A stretch of 21,199 bases of DNA from Actinomycetes bacterium (GTDB lineage: Bacteria; Actinomycetota; CALGFH01), in NCBI GenBank assembly GCA_030152105.1, contig JASLIH010000019.1, forward strand, positions 1 through 21,199, written 5' to 3'. Under the pieces are notes generated by a model. It was given only the letters and a program-made list of their open reading frames with translations. It was not told the origin of the DNA and did no database searches. The position numbers and the translations under genes are program-made. Of the stretch, positions 15,352 through 21,199 are shown one piece after another; position 1 is the stretch's first letter; the number at the start of each line of letters is the position of its first letter.

Positions 15352-16299
15352 ATGCTGGTCGCGCTTGCCGGCGGTGTCGGTGCCGCCAAGTTCCTCCGCG
15401 GGCTGCTCCGTGTGCACGACCCCGGCGACCTGCTGGTCGTCGGCAACACCGGGGACGACCTGCGCATGCACGGGCTGGCGGTCTCCCCCGACCTGGACTC
15501 GGTCGCCTACACCCTTGCCGGGCTGGCCGACGAGGAGCGCGGCTGGGGCCTGGCCGGCGAGTCCTGGAACGTCCGCGAGGCGCTGGTGCGCCTGGGCGAG
15601 CCCGGCTGGTTCGCCCTCGGCGACCGCGACATCGCCACCCACCTGCTCCGGACCCGGCTGCTGGCCGAGGGCGCGTCGCTCTCGGAGGCCACGGCCGAGC
15701 TGGGCCGCCGCCTTGGCGTGCCGGTGCGGCTCGTGCCAATGAGTGACCAGCGGGTCGAGACCCGGGTCGAGGTCGACGGCCCCGACGGCCCCCTCGACCT
15801 CGGCTTCCAGGAGTACTGGGTCGGGCGCCAGGCCCGCGACCCGGTGCGGGCCGTCCGCTTCCAGGGGATCGAGCAGGCCCGGCCGGCGCCCGGGATCACC
15901 GAGGCCCTGGCCGGCGCCTCCGGGGTCCTGATCTGCCCCTCCAACCCGGTGGTGTCGATCGCCCCCATCCTGGCCGTTCCCGGGATCCGGGCGGCGGTGG
16001 CGGCGGCGCCCTGCCGGGTGGTCGCCGTGACCCCGATCGTCGGCGGGGCGCCGGTCCGGGGCATGGCCGACAAGCTGCTGCCCGCCTGGGGGGCCGAGGT
16101 GTCGGCCCGCGGGGTGGCCGGCCTGTACGCCGGCCTGGCCGACGCGTTCGTGCTCGACACGGTCGACGCCGGCCAGGCCGCCGAGGTGGCCGCCCTGGGC
16201 CTGGAGCCGGTGGTGGTCCCGACCCTGATGCGGACCGTCGAGGACGCGGCCGCCCTGGCCAAGGCGGCCCTGGAGGCCCTCGGAGGGGTGTCCCGGTGA
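15352..16299 (+). CDS. cofD: Lactyl/phosphoenolpyruvyl-type transferase of F420 synthesis (CofD/FbiA)
   Basis: Builds dehydro-F420-0 or F420-0 by moving an activated lactyl or phosphoenolpyruvyl phosphate group from a guanosine diphosphate carrier to the deazaflavin Fo. The 315-residue protein has the family's opening LAGGVGAAKF (5-14), GNTGDDL (31-37), SPDLDSVAYTLAGL (45-58) and SNPVVSIAPIL, at normal length. The ATG at 15352 has GAGGGAAGG upstream. A TATCCT at about 15313 may be a -10 box, so it may have its own promoter in the 96-nt gap after the DUF5667 gene, which holds nothing else that I can see. It overlaps cofE by 4 nt (GTGA), as in mycobacterial fbiA-fbiB. Confidence 0.95.
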   Translation: MLVALAGGVGAAKFLRGLLRVHDPGDLLVVGNTGDDLRMHGLAVSPDLDSVAYTLAGLADEERGWGLAGESWNVREALVRLGEPGWFALGDRDIATHLLRTRLLAEGASLSEATAELGRRLGVPVRLVPMSDQRVETRVEVDGPDGPLDLGFQEYWVGRQARDPVRAVRFQGIEQARPAPGITEALAGASGVLICPSNPVVSIAPILAVPGIRAAVAAAPCRVVAVTPIVGGAPVRGMADKLLPAWGAEVSARGVAGLYAGLADAFVLDTVDAGQAAEVAALGLEPVVVPTLMRTVEDAAALAKAALEALGGVSR

Positions 16300-17417
16300 A
16301 CGGGGCCGCCCTGCTGGTGGTGCCGCTGGCCGGGATCCCGGAGGTGCGGGAAGGGGACGACCTGGCCCGGCTGCTGCTGGAGGCGGTCGGGCGGGCCGGG
16401 CTGGAGCTGGCCGACGGCGACGTGCTGGCTGTCACCTCCAAGGTGGTGGCCAAGGCCGAGGGCCGCACGGTGCCCCTGCCCGAGGACCCGGCGGCCCGTG
16501 AGCGGGTCGCGGCCGAGACGGTCGCGGCCGAGACGGCCCGGGTGGTGGCCAGGCGCGGCCGGCTGGTCATCGCCGAGACCCGCACCGGCCTGGTCGGGGC
16601 GAACGCCCTGGTCGACGCGTCCAACGCCGGCGGGGACCGGCTGGTGCTGCTGCCCGCCGACCCCGACGCCTCGGCGGCCCGGCTGCGGGCCGCGATCGAG
16701 GAGCTGGACGGCCACGACGTGGCCGTGGTCGTCACCGACACCCTCGGCCGACCCTGGCGGCTCGGGCAGACCGACGTGGCCGTCGGCCTGGCCGGCATGG
16801 GCGCCCTCGACGACTGGCGGGGCCGGGCCGACGGCGACGGCCGCCGGCTCGAGGTCACCGAGGTCGCGGTGGCCGACGAGGTGGCCGCCGCCGCCGACCT
16901 GGTCAAGGGCAAGGCCTCCCGGGTCCCGGCGGCCCTCCTGCGCGGGGTCCCCCGCCCCAGGGGCGACGGCACCGCCCGCGACCTGGTCCGCCCCCCCACC
17001 GAGGACCTGTTCCGCACCGCCGGCACGGCCGAGGACCTGCTCGCGTTCCTGGAGGGCCCAACGGCACCAACCGGGGCCGCGGTCGACCCGGCCACGCTCG
17101 GCAAGGCGCTGGCCTCCGCCCGGGCCGTCCCCATCCCCGGTGGGCGGCGGCTCCAGGTTGTTCCCGTCCCCGACGCCCCGGAGCTGCTGGCCTGCTGCCT
17201 CGGCCCCCCCGCCGACCCCCCCGCCGCGGCCGCCGCCGGGGTCGAGCTGGCCGCCGGGGGGGCGGTCCGGACCCTCGTCCTGGCCCTGCACGCCCTCGGG
17301 GTGGGGGCGGTGTTCCAGCCGGTGGGGCCGGAGGGGCGCCGGGAGCTGGCCGGGGCGCTCGACCTCGAACCCGGCTGCGAGCCCCTTGGGCTGCTGGCGG
17401 CCGGTCCCTTCTCCTAG
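16296..17417 (+). CDS. cofE: F420:gamma-glutamyl ligase with reduced C-terminal domain (CofE/FbiB-like)
   Basis: Adds gamma-linked glutamates to F420-0. Residues 1-245 are a complete CofE domain: DGDVLAVTSKVVAKAEGR (40-57), TRTGLVGANALVDASN (95-110), VVVTDTLGRPWRLGQTDVAV (144-163) and LEVTEVAVADEVAAAADLVKGKA (185-207). Actinobacterial FbiB carries a further nitroreductase-like FMN domain of about 200 residues. Here only about 112 residues follow (262-373). They resemble the beginning (DPATLGKALASARAVP) and the end (GAVRTLVLALHALGVGAVFQ and EPLGLLAAG) of that domain, with the middle missing. The frame is open and codon use is normal, so it is not a simple break. The start GTG at 16296 shares GTGA with the cofD stop. 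The stop TAG overlaps that of the convergent small ORF in a CTAG. Confidence 0.92.
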   Translation: MNGAALLVVPLAGIPEVREGDDLARLLLEAVGRAGLELADGDVLAVTSKVVAKAEGRTVPLPEDPAARERVAAETVAAETARVVARRGRLVIAETRTGLVGANALVDASNAGGDRLVLLPADPDASAARLRAAIEELDGHDVAVVVTDTLGRPWRLGQTDVAVGLAGMGALDDWRGRADGDGRRLEVTEVAVADEVAAAADLVKGKASRVPAALLRGVPRPRGDGTARDLVRPPTEDLFRTAGTAEDLLAFLEGPTAPTGAAVDPATLGKALASARAVPIPGGRRLQVVPVPDAPELLACCLGPPADPPAAAAAGVELAAGGAVRTLVLALHALGVGAVFQPVGPEGRRELAGALDLEPGCEPLGLLAAGPFS

Positions 17418-17557
17418 CTGCGGCTCGCCGGGCGGCTCTCGCGCTGGGTGGCCAGGCGGCTCTGGCGGTAGCCGTAGAGGTCCTTCCTGAACTTGTGCTC
17501 GGACTCCTCGGTGTCCCTGATCGACTGCTCGATCGACTTGGTCCGCAGCACACCCAT
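17414..17557 (-). CDS. 47-aa ORF resembling the N-terminus of an amino-acid permease
   Basis: The ATG at 17557 is preceded by a strong GAGGAGG (17572-17566). The product begins MGVLRTKSIEQSIRDTEESE and continues HKFRKDLYGYRQSRLATQRE before a short Ser/Arg tail. The first 28 residues strongly recall the cytoplasmic start of APC-family permeases (RTKS.EQSI.DT.E..H.L.K.L), where the first membrane helix would follow; here no hydrophobic segment exists. It may be a remnant of a permease gene or a short protein in its own right. Its stop TAG (17416-17414) interlocks with the cofE stop. It is divergent from the DUF3105 gene. The likeness is from memory and unaligned. Confidence 0.55.
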   Translation of the reverse strand: MGVLRTKSIEQSIRDTEESEHKFRKDLYGYRQSRLATQRESRPASRS

Positions 17558-17581
17558 GGCCGTCGCCTCCTCGCCCGCCGT

Positions 17582-17624
17582 CGGTCGCGTCCGACCGGTA
17601 CCCCGCTAGAATCTCCGGGTACCG
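17582..17624. promoter_or_regulatory. Two adjoining palindromes around a TAGAAT box, before DUF3105
   Basis: CGGTACCC (17596-17603) and GGGTACCG (17617-17624) are exact reverse complements on either side of TAGAAT (17607-17612), which is a good -10 box for the plus strand; no clear -35 box is seen. Next to it CGGTCG (17582-17587) and CGACCG (17592-17597) form a second hairpin. This layout would suit a repressor covering the promoter of the DUF3105 gene and perhaps of the divergent 47-aa ORF. Binding is inferred. Confidence 0.45.
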
Positions 17625-17651
17625 CCTTCCCGAAGGATCCGGAGCGCACCG

Positions 17652-18338
17652 ATGGCCGACACCCGCAAGCCCGCCAAGACCAAGCCCCGCCAGCCCGACA
17701 AGGGCAAGCTGGCCAGGGGGGCCGCGGCGCGTCGGCTGGAGGAGAAGCGGCGCCGCCAGCGGACCCTGCTCTGGACCGGGGTGGCGGTGGTCTCGCTGGT
17801 CGCCCTGGTCGCCGTGATCGTGTTCGCGGGCCGGGACGCGCCGCAGGCCCAGAACCCGCCGGTGAGCCCGGCGGCGCTGGAGGCCGGGCGCAAGGCGGCC
17901 GGTTCCCAGGGCGTCAAGACGTTCCCCATGGCCGGCCGGGACCACATCGCCCCCAACCAGCAGCCGCACAACTGGAACTCCAACCCGCCGACCTCCGGCG
18001 ACCACCTGGCCACCCCGCTCCCGGCCGGCGTCTACGACAACGAGCAGGACATGCGGGCCATGGTGCACAACCAGGAGCACGGCTACGTGGTGATCCTCTA
18101 CAAGGGCATCCCGGACGACCAGGTGGAGCAGCTGCGCACGTTCGTGAAGGCGCGCGACGGGTCCAAGCTGGTCCTGTCCCCCTGGTCGGGCCTGGAGAGC
18201 AACGGGGTCGCCCTGACCGCCTGGCGGAACCTCGAGCATCTGCAGCGGGTGAACATGGACGTCGTCCAGTCGTTCATCAACGACTACATGGCCCCGGAGG
18301 CCACCAAGTCGACCGCCCCAGAGCCGAACGCGGCCTAG
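17652..18338 (+). CDS. DUF3105 membrane-anchored protein
   Basis: Function unknown. The 228-residue product has a highly basic cytoplasmic lead (1-38; rich in Lys/Arg), one transmembrane helix at about 39-59 (LLWTGVAVVSLVALVAVIVF), and an outer domain with the DUF3105 signature: NWNSNPPTSGDH (107-118), PLPAGVYDNEQ, and MVHNQEHGYVVILYKG with conserved histidines that could bind a metal. The C-terminal part ends DYMAPEATKS with a short acidic tail. The ATG at 17652 follows GGAG at seven bases. It has its own promoter candidate about 45 nt upstream. Its stop TAG interlocks with that of the convergent manC in a CTAG at 18335-18338. Family assignment is firm, biology unknown. Confidence 0.87.
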   Translation: MADTRKPAKTKPRQPDKGKLARGAAARRLEEKRRRQRTLLWTGVAVVSLVALVAVIVFAGRDAPQAQNPPVSPAALEAGRKAAGSQGVKTFPMAGRDHIAPNQQPHNWNSNPPTSGDHLATPLPAGVYDNEQDMRAMVHNQEHGYVVILYKGIPDDQVEQLRTFVKARDGSKLVLSPWSGLESNGVALTAWRNLEHLQRVNMDVVQSFINDYMAPEATKSTAPEPNAA

Positions 18339-19453
18339 AAGCGGATCGCGCCCAGGCCCAGCCGGACGTTGGGGGCGACCCGGACGCCGCCGGCGAGGAT
18401 GTTGCCGGCCTCGATCTCGACGTTGTCGCCGACAACGGCCCCGTCGCGGACCACGGCCCCGTCGCCCACGACCACCCCGCGGCCGATGATCGAGTCCGAC
18501 ACCTTGGCTCCCCGCTCGACCCGGGCTCCCTCGAGCAGCACCGAGCGCTCCAGGCGGGCCCCGCCGGCGACCACCGTGTTGGGCCCGAGCACGGTCGGCC
18601 CGAACACCCGGCCCTCGTCCTCGACGGCCGCTCCCTGCCCGACCAGGATGGGGCCGCGGAGCACGGCGCCCTCGGCGACCCGGGTGTCGTCGGCGAACCA
18701 CTGGCTGCGGCCTCGCTCGGTGGCGTTGATGGGCAGGTGCAGCCGCCCCTCGAGCAGGTCGAACTGGGCGGCCAGGTACGCGATCGGGGTGCCGAGGTCG
18801 CGCCAGTAGCCGTGCAGCTCGTAGCCGTACACCGGTGCCCCCGAGGCCAGCAGCGACGGGAACAGGTTGCGCTCGAACGAGGACGGCCGGCCGGCCGGCA
18901 CGTGGTCCAGCACCGACGGCTCGAGCACGTACACGCCGGCGTTGATCAGGTCGGTCACCCAGGCGTCCTCGTCAGGGCCGGGCTTCTCCAGGAAGGCGGT
19001 GACGCGGTCGTCGTCGTCCACCGGGACCAGGCCGAAGGCGCTCGGGTCGGGCACCCGGACCAGGGCCAGGGTGGCCGCGGCCTGGCGGTCGCGGTGCAGG
19101 GCGACCAGGCGCTGGAAGTCGATGTCGACGAGCACGTCGCCGTTGAGGACCAGGAAGGTGCCGTCCAGCAGGTGGGCCAGGCGCTTGATCGCCCCCGAGG
19201 TTCCCATGGGGGTGTCCTCGGAGGACAGCACGACCTCGACCCCGGCCTTGCGGGCTTCGGGCAGGAGCTGGTCGAAGGCCTCGGGCAGGTACATGGTCGA
19301 CAGCACGACCTCAGTGAAGCCACCGGCGGCGAGCTGGCGCAGGGTGTGGAGCAGGAACGGCTCGTTGGCGAACGGGATCAGCGGCTTGGGCCGGGTGCTG
19401 GTCAGCGGGCGCAGGCGGGTGCCGAACCCTCCGGCGAGAATGACGGCTTGCAC
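18335..19453 (-). CDS. manC: Mannose-1-phosphate guanylyltransferase-type NDP-sugar synthase
   Basis: Joins mannose-1-phosphate and GTP to give GDP-mannose, donor for envelope mannosylation; glucose-1-phosphate is possible as substrate. The 372-residue protein has the nucleotidyltransferase opening LAGGFGTRLRPLTSTRPKPL (6-25), the metal-binding NGD (104-106), EKPG (156-159), NAGVYVLEP and GYWRDLGTP (215-223). It then has a left-handed beta-helix of hexapeptide repeats from about 255 to 365. This is the layout of eukaryote-like GMPP and of Rv3264c, which occupies the same neighbourhood. The start GTG at 19453 follows AGGAGA. It is last in a minus-strand group with the helical hypothetical protein and GT4. 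Together with the isomerase and ManB it completes GDP-mannose synthesis. Confidence 0.88.
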   Translation of the reverse strand: MQAVILAGGFGTRLRPLTSTRPKPLIPFANEPFLLHTLRQLAAGGFTEVVLSTMYLPEAFDQLLPEARKAGVEVVLSSEDTPMGTSGAIKRLAHLLDGTFLVLNGDVLVDIDFQRLVALHRDRQAAATLALVRVPDPSAFGLVPVDDDDRVTAFLEKPGPDEDAWVTDLINAGVYVLEPSVLDHVPAGRPSSFERNLFPSLLASGAPVYGYELHGYWRDLGTPIAYLAAQFDLLEGRLHLPINATERGRSQWFADDTRVAEGAVLRGPILVGQGAAVEDEGRVFGPTVLGPNTVVAGGARLERSVLLEGARVERGAKVSDSIIGRGVVVGDGAVVRDGAVVGDNVEIEAGNILAGGVRVAPNVRLGLGAIRF

Positions 19454-19519
19454 GTGGACGGTCTCCTGACGCGACGGGGAACGGGCCGGAACAGCGGGCC
19501 AGGGGAGACGCAGTCTACG

Positions 19520-19909
19520 TTAGCCGTCCATCGCGGCCAGCAGCCGCTGGTCCTGCTCGAGCATCCCCTGGAGCAGGGCCACCAGCTCCTGCCTGGCCTT
19601 GACGAACCGGCGGAAGGCGTCGCCGACCTCCGGTGAGCGCAGCGTCTCGGCGTCGTGGCGGCCCATGGGCAGGTCGCGGGCGGCCGTCATCTCCCTGGCG
19701 ACGGCCCGCAGGCGGCCGGCGGTCTGCCGCTGCTCCTCGACCAGGCGCAGGTAGACGGCGTGCTCCTCCCGGGCGGGCTCGTCGTCCAGCTCCAGGGCCG
19801 CCATGTGCACCTGGAGGTTGTCGGCCATGGCCTCGGTCACCTCGGCGAGCTGCGCGGGCAGCGCCGAGTGCTCGGCCAGGCCCTGGCCGCAGGTCTGCTG
19901 GTCGTCCAT
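19520..19909 (-). CDS. Hypothetical helical protein, 129 aa
   Basis: Not recognised. The product is rich in Ala, Glu, Leu and Arg, with no hydrophobic segment, so it is probably a soluble helix bundle or coiled coil. Long amphipathic stretches run at about 17-38, 43-78 and 93-127. The only Cys is Cys7. Several Met and His residues (His14, His35, His50) are spread rather than grouped. The start is ATG 19909 with AGAGGA eight bases upstream; a GTG at 19942 would overlap the stop of GT4 and add eleven residues. It lies 22 nt downstream of the GT4 gene and 66 nt upstream of manC, so it is probably in one transcript with them. Codon bias supports real coding. Confidence 0.7.
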   Translation of the reverse strand: MDDQQTCGQGLAEHSALPAQLAEVTEAMADNLQVHMAALELDDEPAREEHAVYLRLVEEQRQTAGRLRAVAREMTAARDLPMGRHDAETLRSPEVGDAFRRFVKARQELVALLQGMLEQDQRLLAAMDG

Positions 19910-19931
19910 TGGCAGGTTCCTCTCAGCTCGC

Positions 19932-20780
19932 TCAATTGGCACCGCCCTCCAGTATGGCCCTGGCGTAGGCGGTAGCGGTCAGGTCCGCGCAGCGTTTCCA
20001 GGTGAAGGTCGCCGCCCGGGCCAGGCCGCGGGCGGCGGCGTCCTGGCGGGCGGCCGGGTCGGTGGCCAACTTGGCGATGGCGGCGGCAAGGGCGTCCTCG
20101 TCGCCCGGGTCGATCAGGGTGGCGGCGTCGCCGGCGACCTCGGGCAGGGAGCCGCCGGTGGTGGTGACCACCGGGGTGCCGCAGGCCATGGCCTCGAGCA
20201 CGGGCAGCCCGAAGCCCTCGTAGCGGCTGGGGTAGGCGAACACGTCGGCCCCGGTGAGCAGGGCGGCCTTGTCGGCGTCGGCGACGTAGCCGGTCACGAG
20301 GATGCGGTCGGCGACCCCGCTGGCGGCCACGGCCGCCTCCAGCTCCCCCGCTCCCCAGCCGGCCAGGCCGGCCAGGACGAGGCGGTGGGGCAGCTCCGCG
20401 GCCAGGGCGGCGAAGGCGCGGACCAGGGTGGGCAGGTCCTTGCGGGGCTCGACCGTGCCCAGCCCGAGCAGGTACAGGCCGTCCAGGCCGAGGCGGCGGC
20501 GGACCTCGGCCACCTGGGCGTCGGTGGCCGGGCGCAGGTCGGTGCCGAGCGGGGTGACGTCGACCCGGTCGCCGGGCACGCCGAGCCGTTCGGTGAGGTC
20601 GGCGGCGGTGGTCGCGGAGACGCACAGCACGCGGGTGGCGCTTGCCACGGCCCGGCGCATGGCCCAGCCGAAGTAGCGGACCTTGCTGGCCTCGTGCCAC
20701 TCGGGGTGGGTGAGCAGGGTCAGGTCGTGGACGGTGACCACCTGGGGGAGGCTGGAGCGCAGCGGCAGCTCGTAGTGGAC
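19932..20780 (-). pseudogene. GT4 glycosyltransferase, left copy, N-terminus lost
   Basis: Retaining glycosyltransferase of the GT4 (GT-B) family, likely a mannosyl- or glucosyltransferase of the envelope. Visible are VHYELP and VVTVHDLTLLTHPEW from the acceptor domain, the nucleotide-binding GLGTVEPRKDLPTLVRAF, and the donor site SRYEGFGLPVLEAMACGTPV with its EX7E motif, ending EGGAN at 19932. About 283 codons are in frame, against roughly 370 for the family. The first 80-100 residues are absent because at 20780 the sequence folds back into a second, oppositely oriented copy. The nearest start codon is the GTG at 20741, too late for a complete enzyme. Either the gene is truly truncated by a rearrangement, or the join is artificial and the real gene is whole. 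Confidence 0.75.
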
Positions 20781-21199
20781 CCAGCTGCTGGCCGGCCGGG
20801 CGGCCCGGCGGGCCGGGGCCGGCCTGCTCCACGGGGTCCACTACGAGCTGCCGCTGCGCTCCCGCCTCCCCCAGGTGGTCACCGTCCACGACCTGACCCT
20901 GCTCACCCACCCGGAGTGGCACGAGGCCAGCAAGGTCCGCTACTTCGGCTGGGCCATGCGCCGGGCCGTGGCCGCCGCCGCCCGCGTGCTCTGCGTGTCC
21001 GCCACCACCGCCGCCGACCTGGCCGAGCGGCTCGGCGTGCCCGGCGACCGGGTCGACGTGACCCCGCTCGGCACCGACCTCCGCCCCGCCTCCGCCGAAC
21101 AGGTTGCGGAGGTCCGCCGCCGCCTCGGCCTGGACGGCCCGTACCTGCTCGGGCTGGGCACGGTCGAGCCCCGCAAGGACCTGCCCACCCTGGTCCGCG
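20417..21199. repeat. Large inverted repeat (two arms of 364 nt or more)
   Basis: Arm 20417-20780 read on the minus strand aligns without gaps to 20836-21199 on the plus strand. I count 22 mismatches in 364 positions (94% identity). The arms share about two more bases inwards and are separated by a GC-rich core of about 50 nt, itself partly self-complementary (GGCCGGCC at both ends). The outer end of the right arm is cut by the window. Confidence 0.97.
20836..21199 (+). pseudogene. GT4 glycosyltransferase, right copy (partial, both ends)
   Basis: The plus strand repeats the GT4 protein from VHYELPLRSRLPQ through GLGTVEPRKDLPTLVR to the window edge. About eight residues are changed against the left copy (for example TERL to AERL, and TDAQ to SAEQ). 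The frame is open leftwards to 20776, adding RAAGLLHG-like family sequence, but TAG at 20773-20775 closes it, so this copy too has no N-terminal domain here. Changes are a mixture of silent and conservative, meaning that both copies have been under protein-level selection somewhere, as paralogues or as alleles of two strains. Confidence 0.75.

Overview
The window is very GC-rich coding DNA, with third codon positions almost always G or C, many GTG starts and dense gene packing. Together with a WhiB protein, F420 genes (cofD, cofE), DUF5719, DUF5667 and DUF3105, this points to an actinobacterium, probably outside the well-studied genera. The gene content matches the conserved mycobacterial neighbourhood sahH / SIS isomerase / manB / metallopeptidase / whiB2 / fbiA / fbiB / mannose-1-phosphate guanylyltransferase (Rv3248c-Rv3264c).

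Layout. Positions 1-7216, minus strand, form one probable operon read right to left: a small zinc-ribbon protein, a membrane GGDEF-EAL protein broken by two frameshifts, phosphomannomutase, a Trm112-like protein, a phosphoglucose/phosphomannose isomerase, purine nucleoside phosphorylase and S-adenosylhomocysteine hydrolase (cut by the window edge). A structured leader precedes the operon, and a 19-bp inverted repeat lies just before ahcY. A zincin-like metallopeptidase runs the other way (7419-7895) and is followed by a tandem array of about six 19-bp units. Positions 8101-13292, minus strand, hold whiB, a large glycosyltransferase/membrane protein and a DUF5719 protein. Divergent from whiB, 13526-17417 on the plus strand hold an ECF sigma factor, a DUF5667 membrane protein, cofD and cofE. 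Next come a 47-codon minus-strand ORF resembling the N-terminus of an amino-acid permease, a DUF3105 protein (plus), and a minus-strand group of a GT4 glycosyltransferase, a helical hypothetical protein and a mannose-1-phosphate guanylyltransferase. The window ends in a large inverted duplication of the GT4 gene.

How the genes fit together. The isomerase, phosphomannomutase and guanylyltransferase together give fructose-6-phosphate to GDP-mannose, and the two glycosyltransferases could use sugar nucleotides for envelope glycans. Pnp and AhcY serve methyl-cycle and purine salvage. CofD and CofE build coenzyme F420. WhiB and the ECF sigma factor with its DUF5667 partner are regulators facing each other across the only clearly AT-richer stretch.

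The most notable points are: the 94%-identical fold-back of GT4 at the right edge; the frameshifted c-di-GMP gene; the CofE protein with a shrunken FbiB-like C-terminal domain; the permease-like microprotein; the inverted repeat and riboswitch-like sequence before ahcY; the 19-bp tandem array; and the recurring GTGA and CTAG gene junctions. I saw no CRISPR array, rRNA, tRNA, insertion sequence or phage gene.
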